Of a DNA stretch of 64,000 nt, positions 27,437 through 41,542 are shown piece by piece. Within the stretch, counting starts at the first letter, position 1. Each line of letters begins with the position of its first letter. Below the pieces are notes generated by a model that saw nothing but the letters and a program-made list of their open reading frames with translations, was not told where the DNA came from and searched no databases. The translations under genes were made by a program, and so were the position numbers. Location: assembly GCF_025515305.1 (NCBI RefSeq), contig NZ_JAOPHT010000010.1, positions 80,481 to 144,480 on the forward strand, in the 5' to 3' direction. Origin of the DNA: Roseicyclus sediminis. GTDB taxonomy: Bacteria; Pseudomonadota; Alphaproteobacteria; Rhodobacterales; Rhodobacteraceae.

Positions 27437-28327
27437 TCAGGGCTCCGACAGGAAGGCCCGGATCGCCGCCAGCGTCGCCACGGGCGCGTCGTCCACGGCA
27501 TCATGGCCCGCATCCGGGATGACCTCCAGCCGGGCATCGGCGTAGAGCGCGAGGTGGTCCGCCTGAAGGCCGGCGCCGATCCACGTGCTGCAGGCGCCCG
27601 CGAGGATCAGGACGGGGCCGGCGAAGCGGTGCGCCTGACCGCCCAGCGCGTCGAACTCCGCCGCCGTGGCCCGCGCCGCCACCTCGCGGCCTGCAGCGGC
27701 GCCCGCGCGCCATGCGGGGCTGTCGTAGTCCGCGCCCGGGCAGGCGTAGCCCGTGGCCGGGTCCGCGGCGAAGGCATGCATCATCCGCCCGATCAGGTAA
27801 TCCTCCGCCGCCGCCGCGTCCGGGCCGTCGATGCGCGCCGCCTCGAACCCGGTGCGCAGGCCCATCCACAGCATCGAGGGCCGGCGGATGATGTCCTGCG
27901 CGCGGGCATTCCACGCGGCGAACTCGTCGGCGGAGAGGAAGCCGGGCTCGATCAGGACGGCCTTCGCCACGCGCTCGGGATGGGCGCCGAGAAAGGCGCT
28001 GGCCAGCATCGCACCCCAGGAATGGCCGATCAGGACAACGGGGGCCTCGGGGCTGACGGCGTCGATCACGCCCGCAAGCTCCTCGATATGGGCCCGAAGG
28101 GTCAGGGCCTCGGGCGGCACGCGTTCCGACAGACCCGCGCCGCGCTGGTCGTAGAACGTGACGCGGTAGGTTTCGGCAAGCTCCGCCAGCGGCAGAAGCG
28201 AGCGGAAATCGCCGCCCGGGCCGCCGTGCAGGACGACGATGGCGGGCGCCGCCTCGTCCCCGAAGACCTGCGCGTGGAGCGTGACGCCGCCGACCTCCAG
28301 CCGGGGCAGGGCGGGGTCGTCCGTCAC
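27437..28327 (-). CDS. Alpha/beta hydrolase, proline-iminopeptidase-like
   Basis: This is a hydrolase of at least 296 residues with oxyanion HGGPGGDFRSLLPL, strand-loop FYDQRGAGLSERV, nucleophile elbow LIGHSWGAMLASAFL and terminal DAGHDAVDDAPV (His). The annotated GTG start (28327) is probably internal. The frame stays open upstream to 28501 and the region 28328-28432 translates to a convincing membrane anchor (LRLLGLFAGLVLLAVAGLW then VSTAGEYAVPA) that continues into the domain. No ATG, GTG or TTG exists there; a CTG at 28420 could serve. It is probably an envelope-anchored hydrolase. Confidence 0.85.
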   Translation of the reverse strand: MTDDPALPRLEVGGVTLHAQVFGDEAAPAIVVLHGGPGGDFRSLLPLAELAETYRVTFYDQRGAGLSERVPPEALTLRAHIEELAGVIDAVSPEAPVVLIGHSWGAMLASAFLGAHPERVAKAVLIEPGFLSADEFAAWNARAQDIIRRPSMLWMGLRTGFEAARIDGPDAAAAEDYLIGRMMHAFAADPATGYACPGADYDSPAWRAGAAAGREVAARATAAEFDALGGQAHRFAGPVLILAGACSTWIGAGLQADHLALYADARLEVIPDAGHDAVDDAPVATLAAIRAFLSEP

Positions 28328-28436
28328 CGTGGCAGGGACCGCATACTCGCCCGCGGTCGAGACCCAGAGGCCCGCGACCGCGAGGAGGACAAGCCCGGCA
28401 AAGAGCCCGAGGAGCCGCAGGAGACGCCGGATCGGC

Positions 28437-30710
<2,274 letters not shown>

Positions 30711-31298
30711 TCATTCCGAAGCGGTCGGAAGCTCGGGAAGCGCGTGGCCCGCCTCGGCGAGCCGGGGCGCGATCTGGTTCTCGATCGACCTCCGGGTCAC
30801 GGGGCCGCGGAAGTGCAGAACGACGGTGCCGGTGTCGTCGATGAAGAAGGTCTCGGGCATGGCGACGACGCCCCAGTCGATGCCGTTGCCGGCCCGGTCG
30901 TCGCGCCCGATGGCGTCGTAGGGATTGCCAAGCTCGTCGAGGAACCCCAGCGCCTGGTCCACCCGGTCGTTGTAGTTCACGCCATAAAGCGGCAGCCCGG
31001 CCTCCGCGAGCGCGGTCAGGACGGGATGCTCGGCCCGGCAGGGCGGGCACCAGGAGGCGAAGAAGTTGACAGCGACAAGGCCGTTGCCTTCCAGCATGTC
31101 GCGGGTGAGCAGCGTGTTGTCGGCCAGCGGATCGAGGTTCAGCGGCGGCGCGGGGCGCCCCTGCTGCGCGGAGGGAAGCGCGGTCGTGTCCACGCCCTGC
31201 TGCTGCGCGAACTGGTTGTTCTGCAGCTGCCACAGCCAGATGCCCGCGATCCCGAGGAACAGGATCAGGGGCAGAACCATCAGCCAGTTGAACTTCAT
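30711..31298 (-). CDS. ccmG: Cytochrome c maturation thiol-disulfide oxidoreductase CcmG/DsbE
   Basis: This 195-residue thioredoxin-like protein is anchored by an N-terminal helix (WLMVLPLILFLGIAGIWLW). The active site is ASWCPPCRAEHP near residue 83 and the cis-Pro loop is VVAMPETFFIDDTG. In the periplasm it reduces apocytochrome c thiols before haem attachment. It overlaps ccmD by 4 nt and is last of the ccmA-B-C-D-G operon. Confidence 0.95.
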   Translation of the reverse strand: MKFNWLMVLPLILFLGIAGIWLWQLQNNQFAQQQGVDTTALPSAQQGRPAPPLNLDPLADNTLLTRDMLEGNGLVAVNFFASWCPPCRAEHPVLTALAEAGLPLYGVNYNDRVDQALGFLDELGNPYDAIGRDDRAGNGIDWGVVAMPETFFIDDTGTVVLHFRGPVTRRSIENQIAPRLAEAGHALPELPTASE

Positions 31299-31450
31299 GG
31301 GGTCTTACCGCGCCGCTCTTCCACGTCGGACAGCCTGCGCAGAACGCGGCGCGCCTTCCAGACCGAGGCGATCACGATCACGAGAAGAAGCAGGATCGAC
31401 GCCGCGTAGGCCGAAAGGACCTCGATGGCGTACTGGCCGAGATCTGGCAT
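31295..31450 (-). CDS. ccmD: Haem exporter protein CcmD
   Basis: This 51-residue single-helix protein starts MPDLGQYAIEVLSAYAAS, has a hydrophobic core ILLLLVIVIASVW and a basic cytoplasmic tail KARRVLRRLSDVEERRG. This is the standard CcmD layout. It helps release holo-CcmE from the CcmABC complex. Its start overlaps the ccmC stop (TGATG) and its stop overlaps the ccmG start (ATGA), so coding is certain despite the size. Confidence 0.93.
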   Translation of the reverse strand: MPDLGQYAIEVLSAYAASILLLLVIVIASVWKARRVLRRLSDVEERRGKTP

Positions 31451-32181
31451 CAGGCCATCCTCTCCTGCGCGATCAGCGCCTTGAGGCGGCGCGCGCGGAT
31501 TTCGGTGCGCGTGCGGTAGAGCACCAGCGCGAGAAACAGGAACCCGAAGCCCGCCAGCGCGGTGATCAGCGGGTACCAGAAGACGTCCGCGATGTTCTGT
31601 TCGGCGTCGAGGCTGAGCGTCGCGCCCTGGTGAAGTCCCTGGTTCCAGAACACCAGCGCATAGCGCGAGATGACGGCGAAGACGGTGCCGACGAGGCAGA
31701 GAACGGCCGTGAGGTCGGCCGCGGCATCCGGGTTATCGACCGCCTCCCAGAGCGCCATGTACCCCAGGTAGAACAGGAAGAGGATCAGGAAGGACGTGAG
31801 CCGCGGGTCCCATTCCCACCACGTGCCCCACATCGGCTGCCCCCAGATCGCGCCGGTCAGGAGCGCGATCAGCGTGAAGACCATGCCCACGGGGGCGGCG
31901 GCCTTCGCCGCCAGCGCCGAGACGTGGTGGCGGCGGATGAGCCAGATCAGCGAGGTGATGAGCATCATGAACCAGGCGTTCACCGCCATGATGGCCGACG
32001 GCACGTGGACATAGATGATCTTCACCGTCGAGCCCTGTCGGAAGTCGTTCGGCGTGAAGAAGAAGCCCCAGACCAGTCCGCCGACAAGGCACACGGCCGC
32101 GATGCCCCAGACCCAAGGCAGGAGGGCGCCGGAGACGGTCATGAACTTGCGCGGGTTCGCGTATTCCCAGAGCGATGCCAT
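31450..32181 (-). CDS. ccmC: Haem transporter CcmC
   Basis: This 243-residue protein has six membrane helices and the tryptophan-rich haem-handling motif WGTWWEWDPRLTSFLILF between helices, flanked by conserved His residues. It delivers haem to the chaperone CcmE in the periplasm. It is 155 bp downstream of ccmB, an unusually wide gap in this tight operon, and overlaps ccmD. Confidence 0.96.
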   Translation of the reverse strand: MASLWEYANPRKFMTVSGALLPWVWGIAAVCLVGGLVWGFFFTPNDFRQGSTVKIIYVHVPSAIMAVNAWFMMLITSLIWLIRRHHVSALAAKAAAPVGMVFTLIALLTGAIWGQPMWGTWWEWDPRLTSFLILFLFYLGYMALWEAVDNPDAAADLTAVLCLVGTVFAVISRYALVFWNQGLHQGATLSLDAEQNIADVFWYPLITALAGFGFLFLALVLYRTRTEIRARRLKALIAQERMA

Positions 32182-32336
32182 GCCGTCTTATTAGGGGTGG
32201 TTGTTTGCGCTCTCAATGCGGCGGCCTAGCGCAGATTGACGCGGGACAGGTGCCGGGCGGTCGGCGGCTGCGCGGGTGTCGGGCGCCGAGATTGCGTATT
32301 TGGGGAAAGATGAAGGGCGAAGCGCCCGGAGGAGGC

Positions 32337-32993
32337 TCAACGCAGGTTGACGCGCAGCGCGGCGGCCGCGGCGAAGGGCAGGGTGGCGAGCGAGCCGAGC
32401 GTGATGCCTGCCAAGAGGATCAGCGGCGTCGTCGCGTCCTGGCCTTCGGCGCCGCGGATGACGGCCAGCGCCCCGAAAATGAGCGTCGGCACGTAGAGCG
32501 GAAGGACGAGCAGCGACAGTAGGAGACCGCCGCGCTTGATGCCGACGGTGAGCGCCGCGCCGAAGGTGCCGATGGCGCTGAGTGCGGGGGTTCCGGCAGC
32601 GAGCGAGGCGAGGAGCCAGGGATAGGCGGGCAGCGGCAGGTTGAGAAGCAGGCCGAGCACCGGCGCGGCGAGCACCAGCGGCAGGCCCGTCGTGATCCAG
32701 TGGCCGAGCGCCTTCATCGCGGCGACGCCCTCCAGCGGCACGGGCGCCGTCGCCAGGAGGTCGAGCGTCCCGTCTTCCCAGTCGAGCTGGAAGATCCGGT
32801 CGAGCGAGAGCAGGCAGGCCAGCAGTGCGCCGAGCCAGAGGATTCCGGGGGCGATGGTCTCGAGCACCATGGTCTCGGGACCGACGCCAAAGGGCACGAG
32901 GGTCGCGAAGATCAGGAAGAAGGCGAGCGAGAGGCCGAAGCCTCCGCCGGCGCGGAAGGCGAGGGTCAGGTCGCGGCGGAGCAAGCCCAGCAT
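32337..32993 (-). CDS. ccmB: Haem exporter permease CcmB
   Basis: This 218-residue protein has about six membrane helices: LSLAFFLIFATLVPFGVGPE, GILWLGALLACLLSLDRIFQLDWEDGTLDLL, GLPLVLAAPVLGLLLNLPL and others typical of CcmB. It is the membrane subunit of the CcmAB ATPase complex that drives release of holo-CcmE. Its ATG overlaps the ccmA stop by one base. It ends ALRVNLR. Confidence 0.95.
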   Translation of the reverse strand: MLGLLRRDLTLAFRAGGGFGLSLAFFLIFATLVPFGVGPETMVLETIAPGILWLGALLACLLSLDRIFQLDWEDGTLDLLATAPVPLEGVAAMKALGHWITTGLPLVLAAPVLGLLLNLPLPAYPWLLASLAAGTPALSAIGTFGAALTVGIKRGGLLLSLLVLPLYVPTLIFGALAVIRGAEGQDATTPLILLAGITLGSLATLPFAAAAALRVNLR

Positions 32994-33628
32994 CAGCCGA
33001 CCCTTTCCGCGAAGGGATCGCCGCCGAAGGGATCGTCCGAGCGCAGGCGCTTGGCCATGAACGGTGTCACGTCGAGGGTGCGGGCGTTCGGCAGGCCCAG
33101 GTCGATATGGGTGGCGATCACGGCCGCGCCGCCCGCGGCGATGTGGCCTTCCACGGCACGGGCGAACCGGCCGACGTTCTCCACGTCGAGCGAGACCGTG
33201 GGCTCGTCGAGGCACCAGACGGGGCGGCCGGTGACGAGAAGGCGGGCGAGCGACAGGCGCCGCTTCTGGCCGGCGGACATTTCCCCCGCGCGCCGGTCGG
33301 CGAGGGGGTGGAGGTCGAAGGCGTCGAGCGCGGGGGCGATGTCGCGGGCGGCGAAGGCGCCGGCCCAGAAGCGGAGGTTCTCCTCGACCGTCAGCTGCGC
33401 CTTCAGCCCGTCGGCGTGGCCGGCATAGGCGATGGCGTCGGGGGCGCAGTCGATCCGGCCCGCCAGCGGCGGGGTCAGGCCCGCCAGCGTCCGCAGGAGC
33501 GTCGTCTTGCCCGCGCCGTTCGGCCCCCGCAGGATCAGGGCCTCGCCTTCCGCGACGGAAAACCCCACCCCGGCGAGAACTTGCGCCGAGCCGCGGGCGC
33601 AGGAGAGATCGGTCACGCTCAGTAGCAT
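32993..33628 (-). CDS. ccmA: Haem exporter ATPase CcmA
   Basis: This 211-residue ABC ATPase has Walker [17 protein letters not shown], signature [16 protein letters not shown] and Walker [13 protein letters not shown]. It powers CcmB in cytochrome c maturation. It is first in the operon and divergent from aconitase, with a 249-bp regulatory gap. The ATG at 33628 fits the family start [13 protein letters not shown]. Confidence 0.95.
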   Translation of the reverse strand: MLLSVTDLSCARGSAQVLAGVGFSVAEGEALILRGPNGAGKTTLLRTLAGLTPPLAGRIDCAPDAIAYAGHADGLKAQLTVEENLRFWAGAFAARDIAPALDAFDLHPLADRRAGEMSAGQKRRLSLARLLVTGRPVWCLDEPTVSLDVENVGRFARAVEGHIAAGGAAVIATHIDLGLPNARTLDVTPFMAKRLRSDDPFGGDPFAERVG

Positions 33629-33756
33629 CGCCGGCCAGCGGTAGCCCATCGACAGGTCGAGGGGAAGATGGCAGGACTCCCGCATCGGCGCCGATCGCCC
33701 GCCACATGGGAGTAGGTGACAAGTTAGCGCATCCCGCGCGTCGCATCTTGCACTTG

Positions 33757-33770
33757 TATGCCATTGCATA
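33757..33770. promoter_or_regulatory. Palindrome in ccmA/acnA divergent promoter region
   Basis: TATGC-CATT-GCATA is a perfect 5+4+5 inverted repeat in the 249-bp space between ccmA and acnA. It sits between a TTGCAC (33749-33754) and a CCATAA (33772-33777) that would be 17 bp apart on the plus strand, so it could be an operator covering an acnA promoter. The local DNA is clearly more AT-rich than the surroundings. Confidence 0.4.
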
Positions 33771-33877
33771 CCATAAGGCGGTCCAAGACGTCCCGGCCGG
33801 TCGCACGCCCCCTGTGCAGGCCGGTCCCCCGTCGGCCCCGAGACGAAGCTGCGACGATCGCATGAAGGGAGGCTTCC

Positions 33878-36637
<2,760 letters not shown>

Positions 36638-36684
36638 TCCGCCACCGCCGGGGCCCGCGCGGCCAGGGCACATCGGAACCATCA

Positions 36685-36716
36685 GGAAAGGGCCGGTTGC
36701 AGACCGGCCCTTTTCC
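36685..36716 (+). terminator. Intrinsic terminator after acnA
   Basis: AAAGGGCCGGT (36687-36697) pairs perfectly with ACCGGCCCTTT (36703-36713) across a 5-nt loop and runs into a T-rich end (CCCTTTTCC). It is 48 bp after the acnA stop. Confidence 0.85.
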
Positions 36717-36753
36717 ATGTTGCGTGGAGCAGGAATTCGGCATCGGGGGCACA

Positions 36754-37458
36754 ATGCGTACGGCACTGGTCACGGGAGCGGCGGGCGGCATCGGCGCGGC
36801 CATCGCGCGGCGGCTTGCCCGTGACGGCTGGCGCGTGGTGCTGACCGCGCATCGCAGGCTGGAGGAGGCCACGGCCCTGGCCAGCGAAATCGGCGGCCGG
36901 TCCATGGAATGCGACCTCTCGCGGCCAGGGGCCGCCGAGGCGCTTGTCGCGGACGTGCTCGCGACCGAAGGCCGGATCGACGCGCTGGTCAACAACGCTG
37001 CCGGGCTCGAGGTAGGCCCCGACGGCGCGGTGACCGAGGCGCATCGCGCCATGGTCGAAGTGAACCTGACAGCGCCCATCGTCCTGATGGACGCGATGCG
37101 GCGCGCGATGCCGGACGGGGGCGCCATCGTGAACGTGTCCTCGCTCAACGCCATTCGCCCGCCGATGGGCGCGGCCGCGTACACCGCCACGAAAGCGGGG
37201 CTCGACGGCGCGACTTCGGCCTTCGCGCGGGAACTCGGGCCGCTCGGCATCCGGGTGAACGCCGTCGCGCCCGGGCTGATCGAGAAGGACGAAGCGCCGC
37301 GTCCGAAGGAGATCGTCGACATGGTCATCGCGGAGACCCCGCTCGGCCGGATCGGGCGGCCCGGGGACATCGCGGGCGCCGTCGCGTTCCTTCTGTCCGA
37401 CGACGCCGCCTTCGTGACGGGGCAGGTGCTGACGGTCAGCGGGGGATACCGGCTGTGA
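36754..37458 (+). CDS. Short-chain dehydrogenase/reductase (SDR)
   Basis: This 234-residue classical SDR has the cofactor motif [22 protein letters not shown], the NNAAG motif ([11 protein letters not shown]), catalytic Ser in [10 protein letters not shown], YxxxK in [12 protein letters not shown] and the PG motif VNAVAPGLI. It reduces or oxidises a small carbonyl/alcohol substrate with NAD(P). The upstream frame is open far back into acnA but the ATG at 36754 follows the terminator and fits the family. It is coupled to the DDAH gene by GTGA. Confidence 0.92.
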   Translation: MRTALVTGAAGGIGAAIARRLARDGWRVVLTAHRRLEEATALASEIGGRSMECDLSRPGAAEALVADVLATEGRIDALVNNAAGLEVGPDGAVTEAHRAMVEVNLTAPIVLMDAMRRAMPDGGAIVNVSSLNAIRPPMGAAAYTATKAGLDGATSAFARELGPLGIRVNAVAPGLIEKDEAPRPKEIVDMVIAETPLGRIGRPGDIAGAVAFLLSDDAAFVTGQVLTVSGGYRL

Positions 37459-38261
37459 GCGCGGGCGGGGCGGGACGCTCGGTCAGCTTCACGCACGCCA
37501 TTTGCCGGGTGCCTGCGTCCTCCGTCGTCGACGGCCTGCGCGCCGAGGACCGGGGCGCCCCCGACGCGGATGCCTTCCGTGGCGAGCATGCGGCCTATGT
37601 CGCGGCGCTGGAAGCGGCGGGCGTCTCCGTCACCGTTCTCGACCCGATGGAAGACTTCCCCGACAGCGTCTTCGTCGAGGACCCCGCGCTGGTCCTCGAC
37701 GGCGTGGCGATCGTGCTGCGCCCCGGCGCGCCCAGCCGGGCGGGGGAGGCGGCGGCCCTTCGCCCGGCGCTGGAACGTCATTGCGCGGGCGTCCTCGACC
37801 TCGGCGCGGGGTTTGTCGATGGCGGCGACATCCTGTGCACCGACGACCGCGTGATGGTCGGCCTCTCGGCCCGCACCGACCGCGAGGGCGTGGCGGCCCT
37901 GGCCCCCCTTGTCGCGCGCTTCGGCTACGCTCTGCAGATCGTCGATACCCCGCCCGAGATCCTGCATTTCAAGACCGAGTGCGGGCTTCTGGAGCCCGAT
38001 ACCGTTCTGGCGACGCCCCGTCTCGCCGCGACGGGATGCTTCGGGGACATGCGCGTGATCGAGACCGTGCCGGGCGAAGAGGCGGCGGCGAACGCCATCG
38101 CGGTGAACGGCCGGATCTTCCTGAGCGCCGGGCACCCGGCGACGGCGGAGCGGCTGCGCAAGGCGGGCTTCGCGGTCGTGGAGCTTGCCACCAGGCAGGC
38201 CGCGCTGGTCGATGGCGGGCTCAGCTGCATGTCGCTGCGCTACAGCCTCGGAGGCGTGTGA
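37455..38261 (+). CDS. ddaH: Dimethylarginine dimethylaminohydrolase (DDAH)-type amidinotransferase
   Basis: This 268-residue enzyme of the arginine-modifying superfamily has the DDAH landmarks DFPDSVFVEDPALVLDG, LRPGAPSRAGE, GAGFVDGGDILCTD, the His in EILHFKTECG and the nucleophile Cys in GGLSCMSLRYS near the C-terminus. It would hydrolyse methylated arginine to citrulline and an amine. The start is GTG at 37455, overlapping the SDR stop; its stop overlaps the next ATG. A related arginine-deiminase-like activity cannot be excluded. Confidence 0.85.
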   Translation: MSAGGAGRSVSFTHAICRVPASSVVDGLRAEDRGAPDADAFRGEHAAYVAALEAAGVSVTVLDPMEDFPDSVFVEDPALVLDGVAIVLRPGAPSRAGEAAALRPALERHCAGVLDLGAGFVDGGDILCTDDRVMVGLSARTDREGVAALAPLVARFGYALQIVDTPPEILHFKTECGLLEPDTVLATPRLAATGCFGDMRVIETVPGEEAAANAIAVNGRIFLSAGHPATAERLRKAGFAVVELATRQAALVDGGLSCMSLRYSLGGV

Positions 38262-38737
38262 TGATCCGCTGGCTTCTCGATGGCCCGCTCAAGGGCTTTC
38301 CCGATCTCCCGCCCGTCTGGCTTGCGGGCTTCCTGGCGATGGCCTGGCTTCTCGACCGGGGCCTGCCGCTGGTGGAGGCCTTCGGCCCGCTTTTCCGGGT
38401 CCTGGGCGTGGTCCTGATCCTGGCCGCGCTCGGCCTGATCGGATGGTCCGCCCTGTGGTTCTGGCGCAAGAAGACGACGATCGAACCCCACCACACGCCG
38501 AGCGCCCTGATCGTGGAAGGCCCCTACAGGCTCAGCCGCAATCCCATCTATCTCGGGCTTCTGGCTCTCCTGGCGGGATACGTCCTCTGGCTCGGCTCGC
38601 TTTCGCCCGCGATCCTGCCCTTCGCCTTCTTCCGCGTCCTCACGGCGCGCTTCATCGAACCCGAGGAGGAGGGGCTCCGGCGGCTCTTCGGGGCGGAGGC
38701 CCACGCCTATCTTTCCCGCACGCGGCGCTGGCTTTAG
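38261..38737 (+). CDS. Isoprenylcysteine carboxyl methyltransferase/PEMT-like membrane protein
   Basis: This 158-residue protein has about four membrane helices and the C-terminal motif LIVEGPYRLSRNPIYLGLLALLAGY ... RFIEPEEEGLRRLFGAEAHAYLSRTRRWL. That motif is diagnostic of the ICMT/phospholipid-methyltransferase-like family and binds SAM. The substrate is unknown. It overlaps the DDAH stop by one base and completes an SDR-DDAH-methyltransferase operon. Confidence 0.87.
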   Translation: MIRWLLDGPLKGFPDLPPVWLAGFLAMAWLLDRGLPLVEAFGPLFRVLGVVLILAALGLIGWSALWFWRKKTTIEPHHTPSALIVEGPYRLSRNPIYLGLLALLAGYVLWLGSLSPAILPFAFFRVLTARFIEPEEEGLRRLFGAEAHAYLSRTRRWL

Positions 38738-38829
38738 GCGGTGGCCGGGAAGTCACGCCTGCGCGATGTCACTCCGTCTCGCAAATGCTTGATTGGCGCG
38801 GGAGCACCCTTCGCCCTAAATGGGGCGTC

Positions 38830-39582
38830 ATGGATGGCAATGGAATGCAGGCAATGACCCGGTTTCTCGCAATCGCCGCGCTCGGGATGGCCCTCGGCTT
38901 CGGCGTGCCGGCGGCGGCGCAGGAGGCCGCGACCGGCCCCGTGGTGATCGAACTCTTCACCAGCCAGGGCTGTGCGGCCTGTCCCCCGGCCGACGAGATG
39001 ATGGCCGAGCTGGCCGCGCGGGCCGACGTGCTCGCCCTGTCGCTGCACGTGGATTACTGGAACTACCTCGGCTGGGAGGACACGTTCTCGCAGGCCGCCT
39101 TCACGGACCGGCAATACGCCTATGGCCGTGCGGCGGGGTCCACCGTGGTCTACACGCCGCAGATCATCGTCGGCGGGCAGGACCGCGTGATGGGCGCGCG
39201 CGCGATGGAACTTGCGGACCTCATTGCCGCGCACCGGGCCACGCCAGATCCGGTCTCCATCGTGGTGCGCGAGGCGCCGGGCGGCGGTGCCTACGCGGTC
39301 GAAGCGCGCTGGAACGGCGACGCCGCGGCCCCGGCCATGATCGTGCAGCTCGTGGCCTATTCCGGCCACGAACGCGTCGACATCTCCCGCGGCGAGAACG
39401 CGGGGCGGGTGGCCGATTACTACAACGTCGTGCGCGACTGGCGGGTGCTGGCGGAATGGGACGGGCGGCAGCCCTTCTCGGCGCAGATCACGCCCGCTGA
39501 CAACCTCGCACAAGCGGTCATCGTTCAGGGCGCGGGCCACGGCACGGTTCTGGGCGCCGCACGGCTTGCGGTCCGGGACTGA
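38830..39582 (+). CDS. DUF1223 thioredoxin-like secreted protein
   Basis: This is a protein of up to 250 residues with a signal peptide (MTRFLAIAALGMALGFGVPAAAQ) and a thioredoxin-like start VVIELFTSQGCAACPPADEMMAELA with the CAAC pair. It continues with LALSLHVDYWNYLGWEDTFSQAAFTDRQYAYG, which defines DUF1223. It is probably periplasmic and redox-active, partner unknown. Three ATG codons (38830, 38845, 38854) are possible starts; the first has a GGGG four bases upstream, the last gives the cleanest signal peptide. Confidence 0.88.
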   Translation: MDGNGMQAMTRFLAIAALGMALGFGVPAAAQEAATGPVVIELFTSQGCAACPPADEMMAELAARADVLALSLHVDYWNYLGWEDTFSQAAFTDRQYAYGRAAGSTVVYTPQIIVGGQDRVMGARAMELADLIAAHRATPDPVSIVVREAPGGGAYAVEARWNGDAAAPAMIVQLVAYSGHERVDISRGENAGRVADYYNVVRDWRVLAEWDGRQPFSAQITPADNLAQAVIVQGAGHGTVLGAARLAVRD

Positions 39583-39597
39583 GGCAAGCCTGCTTCG

Positions 39598-40542
39598 TCA
39601 CGCCCCCGCCCGGGGCCCATCGGCCGTGCCGGCCTCCTGCGCCTCGCGGGCCATCCGCCGGGCAAGCCGCCCCGGTTTCCAGCGGCGATGCATCCAGAAC
39701 CATTGACCGGGCGTTTCCCGGATGCGGTGCGCAAGGCTGTCGTTGAGCGCCTGCGTCATCTCCTCGGGCGTGGTGTGCGGGATCGGCGTCTCGATCAGCA
39801 TCTCGAACGAAAACCCGTCTTCCAGCCGCCGTCCGTAGATCGGCACGAGAAGCGCGTCGTGCCTCAGCGCCATGTCGGCGGCCGACAGCGATGTCGGCGC
39901 CGGCTGCCCCATGAAGTCGAGGATTGCGCCGTCGGCGACGTACTGGTCGAGCATCATCGCCGCCTGTCCGCCGTCCTTCAGTGTGCGCAGGAAGGCCGCG
40001 AGGCCGCGCCGCGACCGGGCATAGGCGCGCCCGCCCACCGCCTCGATCGATTCGACGTAGTGGGCGTTGGCATAGGGGTTGTTGAACGGCCGGTAGAGCC
40101 CGCCGATGTCATAGCCCCGCTGGTTCAGCGCGGCGCGCGCCGCCTGCCAGTTCCCGTAATGGGCCGACACGAAGATGATCGGGCGGCGCGTCTTGCGTGC
40201 GGCCTCGATCGCCGGCCAGCCGGGCCCGAAGGGCTGCAGCGTCGCCACTTCGCGGATCTGCTCCAGCGGCGAATAGTTCTCGATGATCGTGCGCCCCATG
40301 TTGTCGAGGCACTCCCTCGCGACGGCCCGGCGCGTGGCGCGGTCCATGTCTGGGAAGACGAAGGCGAGGTTTTCCTCGGCGCGGCGGCGAAAGCCCGCGA
40401 CCGGGCCGAGAAGATGGACGCAGATCCAGCCCATGGTGCGGATGCGCGTCTTCCACGGCAGGCGCCTCAGCCCGCCGATCAGCACCCGGAAACCGGTATC
40501 GGCCAGACGGTCCAGCCAATCTGTCCGGGACTTTCGCGGCAT
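39598..40542 (-). CDS. lpxL: Lipid A biosynthesis late acyltransferase (LpxL/HtrB type)
   Basis: This 314-residue enzyme adds a secondary acyl chain to lipid A at the inner membrane. It has the family catalytic region IIFVSAHYGNWQAARAAL (His near 130) plus YRPFNNPYANAHYVESI and MMLDQYVADGAILDFMGQPAPTSLSAADMAL. The C-terminal WFWMHRRWK is typical. The ATG at 40542 (MPRKSRTDWLDRL) has GGAG upstream and fits relatives better than the ATG 13 codons earlier. Confidence 0.9.
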   Translation of the reverse strand: MPRKSRTDWLDRLADTGFRVLIGGLRRLPWKTRIRTMGWICVHLLGPVAGFRRRAEENLAFVFPDMDRATRRAVARECLDNMGRTIIENYSPLEQIREVATLQPFGPGWPAIEAARKTRRPIIFVSAHYGNWQAARAALNQRGYDIGGLYRPFNNPYANAHYVESIEAVGGRAYARSRRGLAAFLRTLKDGGQAAMMLDQYVADGAILDFMGQPAPTSLSAADMALRHDALLVPIYGRRLEDGFSFEMLIETPIPHTTPEEMTQALNDSLAHRIRETPGQWFWMHRRWKPGRLARRMAREAQEAGTADGPRAGA

Positions 40543-40623
40543 GGGTCGGGGCTCCGGTTCGGGCGCCACGTCGGGCTGCATTGGCGGTTGGGCGGGCGCC
40601 GGGCCGGCGGAGACATCCGGCCG

Positions 40624-41511
40624 TCAGCGCGCGGGCGGCACCGGGCTGGGCGCTCCGGCCCGGGTTTCGCGGTGCCACACATAGACGCCGGCCCCGACGA
40701 TCACAAGCGCACCGAGCGCGGTCGCGGCCGCCGGAACCTCGCCGAAGAACAGGAATCCGTTCATCGTGGCGAAGAGGACCCCTGCGTATCCGAAGGGCGC
40801 GACGGCGCCGGCCTCGGCCAGCGTGAGTGCCCGGATCAGCAGGAACTGTCCCGCCGCCCCCGTGGCGCCCAGGAGAAGGAACAGCGCTGCGTCGGCGGGC
40901 GACGGCGTCTGCCATACGGGCAGGACGAGCAGGCTCGCCGCGATCGTGCCGATCACCGCGGTGTAGAGAAACGAGGTCAGGATCGGCTCGTCGCGGCCGA
41001 GAAACCGCGTTGTCAGCGCATAGGCCGCATAGAAGGTCCCGGCCCCGAGCGGCAGCAGCGCGGCCAGCGAGAAGACCTCCGAGCCCGGCCGCAGGATGAT
41101 GAGCGCGCCGAGCAGCGCCACGCCGATCCCGATCAGCCGCCGCGGTCCCAGCGCCTCGCGCAGGATGAGTGCCGCCCCGAGCGTCAGCAGCATCGGGTGC
41201 ACGTTCATCACCGCGGTCGCAGCCGCGATCGGCATGAGCCCGAGCGCGTTGAAGAAGCACCAGGTGGCCGAGAACAGGAAGGCCGACCGCAGAAGCTGCA
41301 GGCCGAGGTGACGGGTGCGCAGGAGCGGCCCGATCCGCGGCGCAAGCAAGATGAGCACGACCGCCATCATCCCCGCGTACCGCGCCCAGAGCACCATCAG
41401 CACGTCGTGCCGCGCCGTCAGCGCCTTGGCCTGCGCATCCATGGCCGAGAACAGGAAGATCGCACAGAGCATCGTCACGATGCCCTGCGCCGTTGGCGAG
41501 AGGCGGTTCAA
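40624..41511 (-). CDS. DMT superfamily (EamA) transporter
   Basis: This is an inner-membrane permease of about 295 residues with ten helices in two EamA halves (IVTMLCAIFLFSAMDAQAKALTA; NVHPMLLTLGAALILREALGPRR; APFGYAGVLFATMNGFLFFGEVP). The N-terminus suggests a TTG start at 41511 giving NRLSPTAQG; GTG 41478 or ATG 41472 are alternatives, since the longer frame overlaps the upstream gene. The substrate is unknown. Confidence 0.85.
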   Translation of the reverse strand: MNRLSPTAQGIVTMLCAIFLFSAMDAQAKALTARHDVLMVLWARYAGMMAVVLILLAPRIGPLLRTRHLGLQLLRSAFLFSATWCFFNALGLMPIAAATAVMNVHPMLLTLGAALILREALGPRRLIGIGVALLGALIILRPGSEVFSLAALLPLGAGTFYAAYALTTRFLGRDEPILTSFLYTAVIGTIAASLLVLPVWQTPSPADAALFLLLGATGAAGQFLLIRALTLAEAGAVAPFGYAGVLFATMNGFLFFGEVPAAATALGALVIVGAGVYVWHRETRAGAPSPVPPAR

Positions 41512-41542
41512 GCCCGATGCCCTGGCTGGCGGTATCCCGGTC

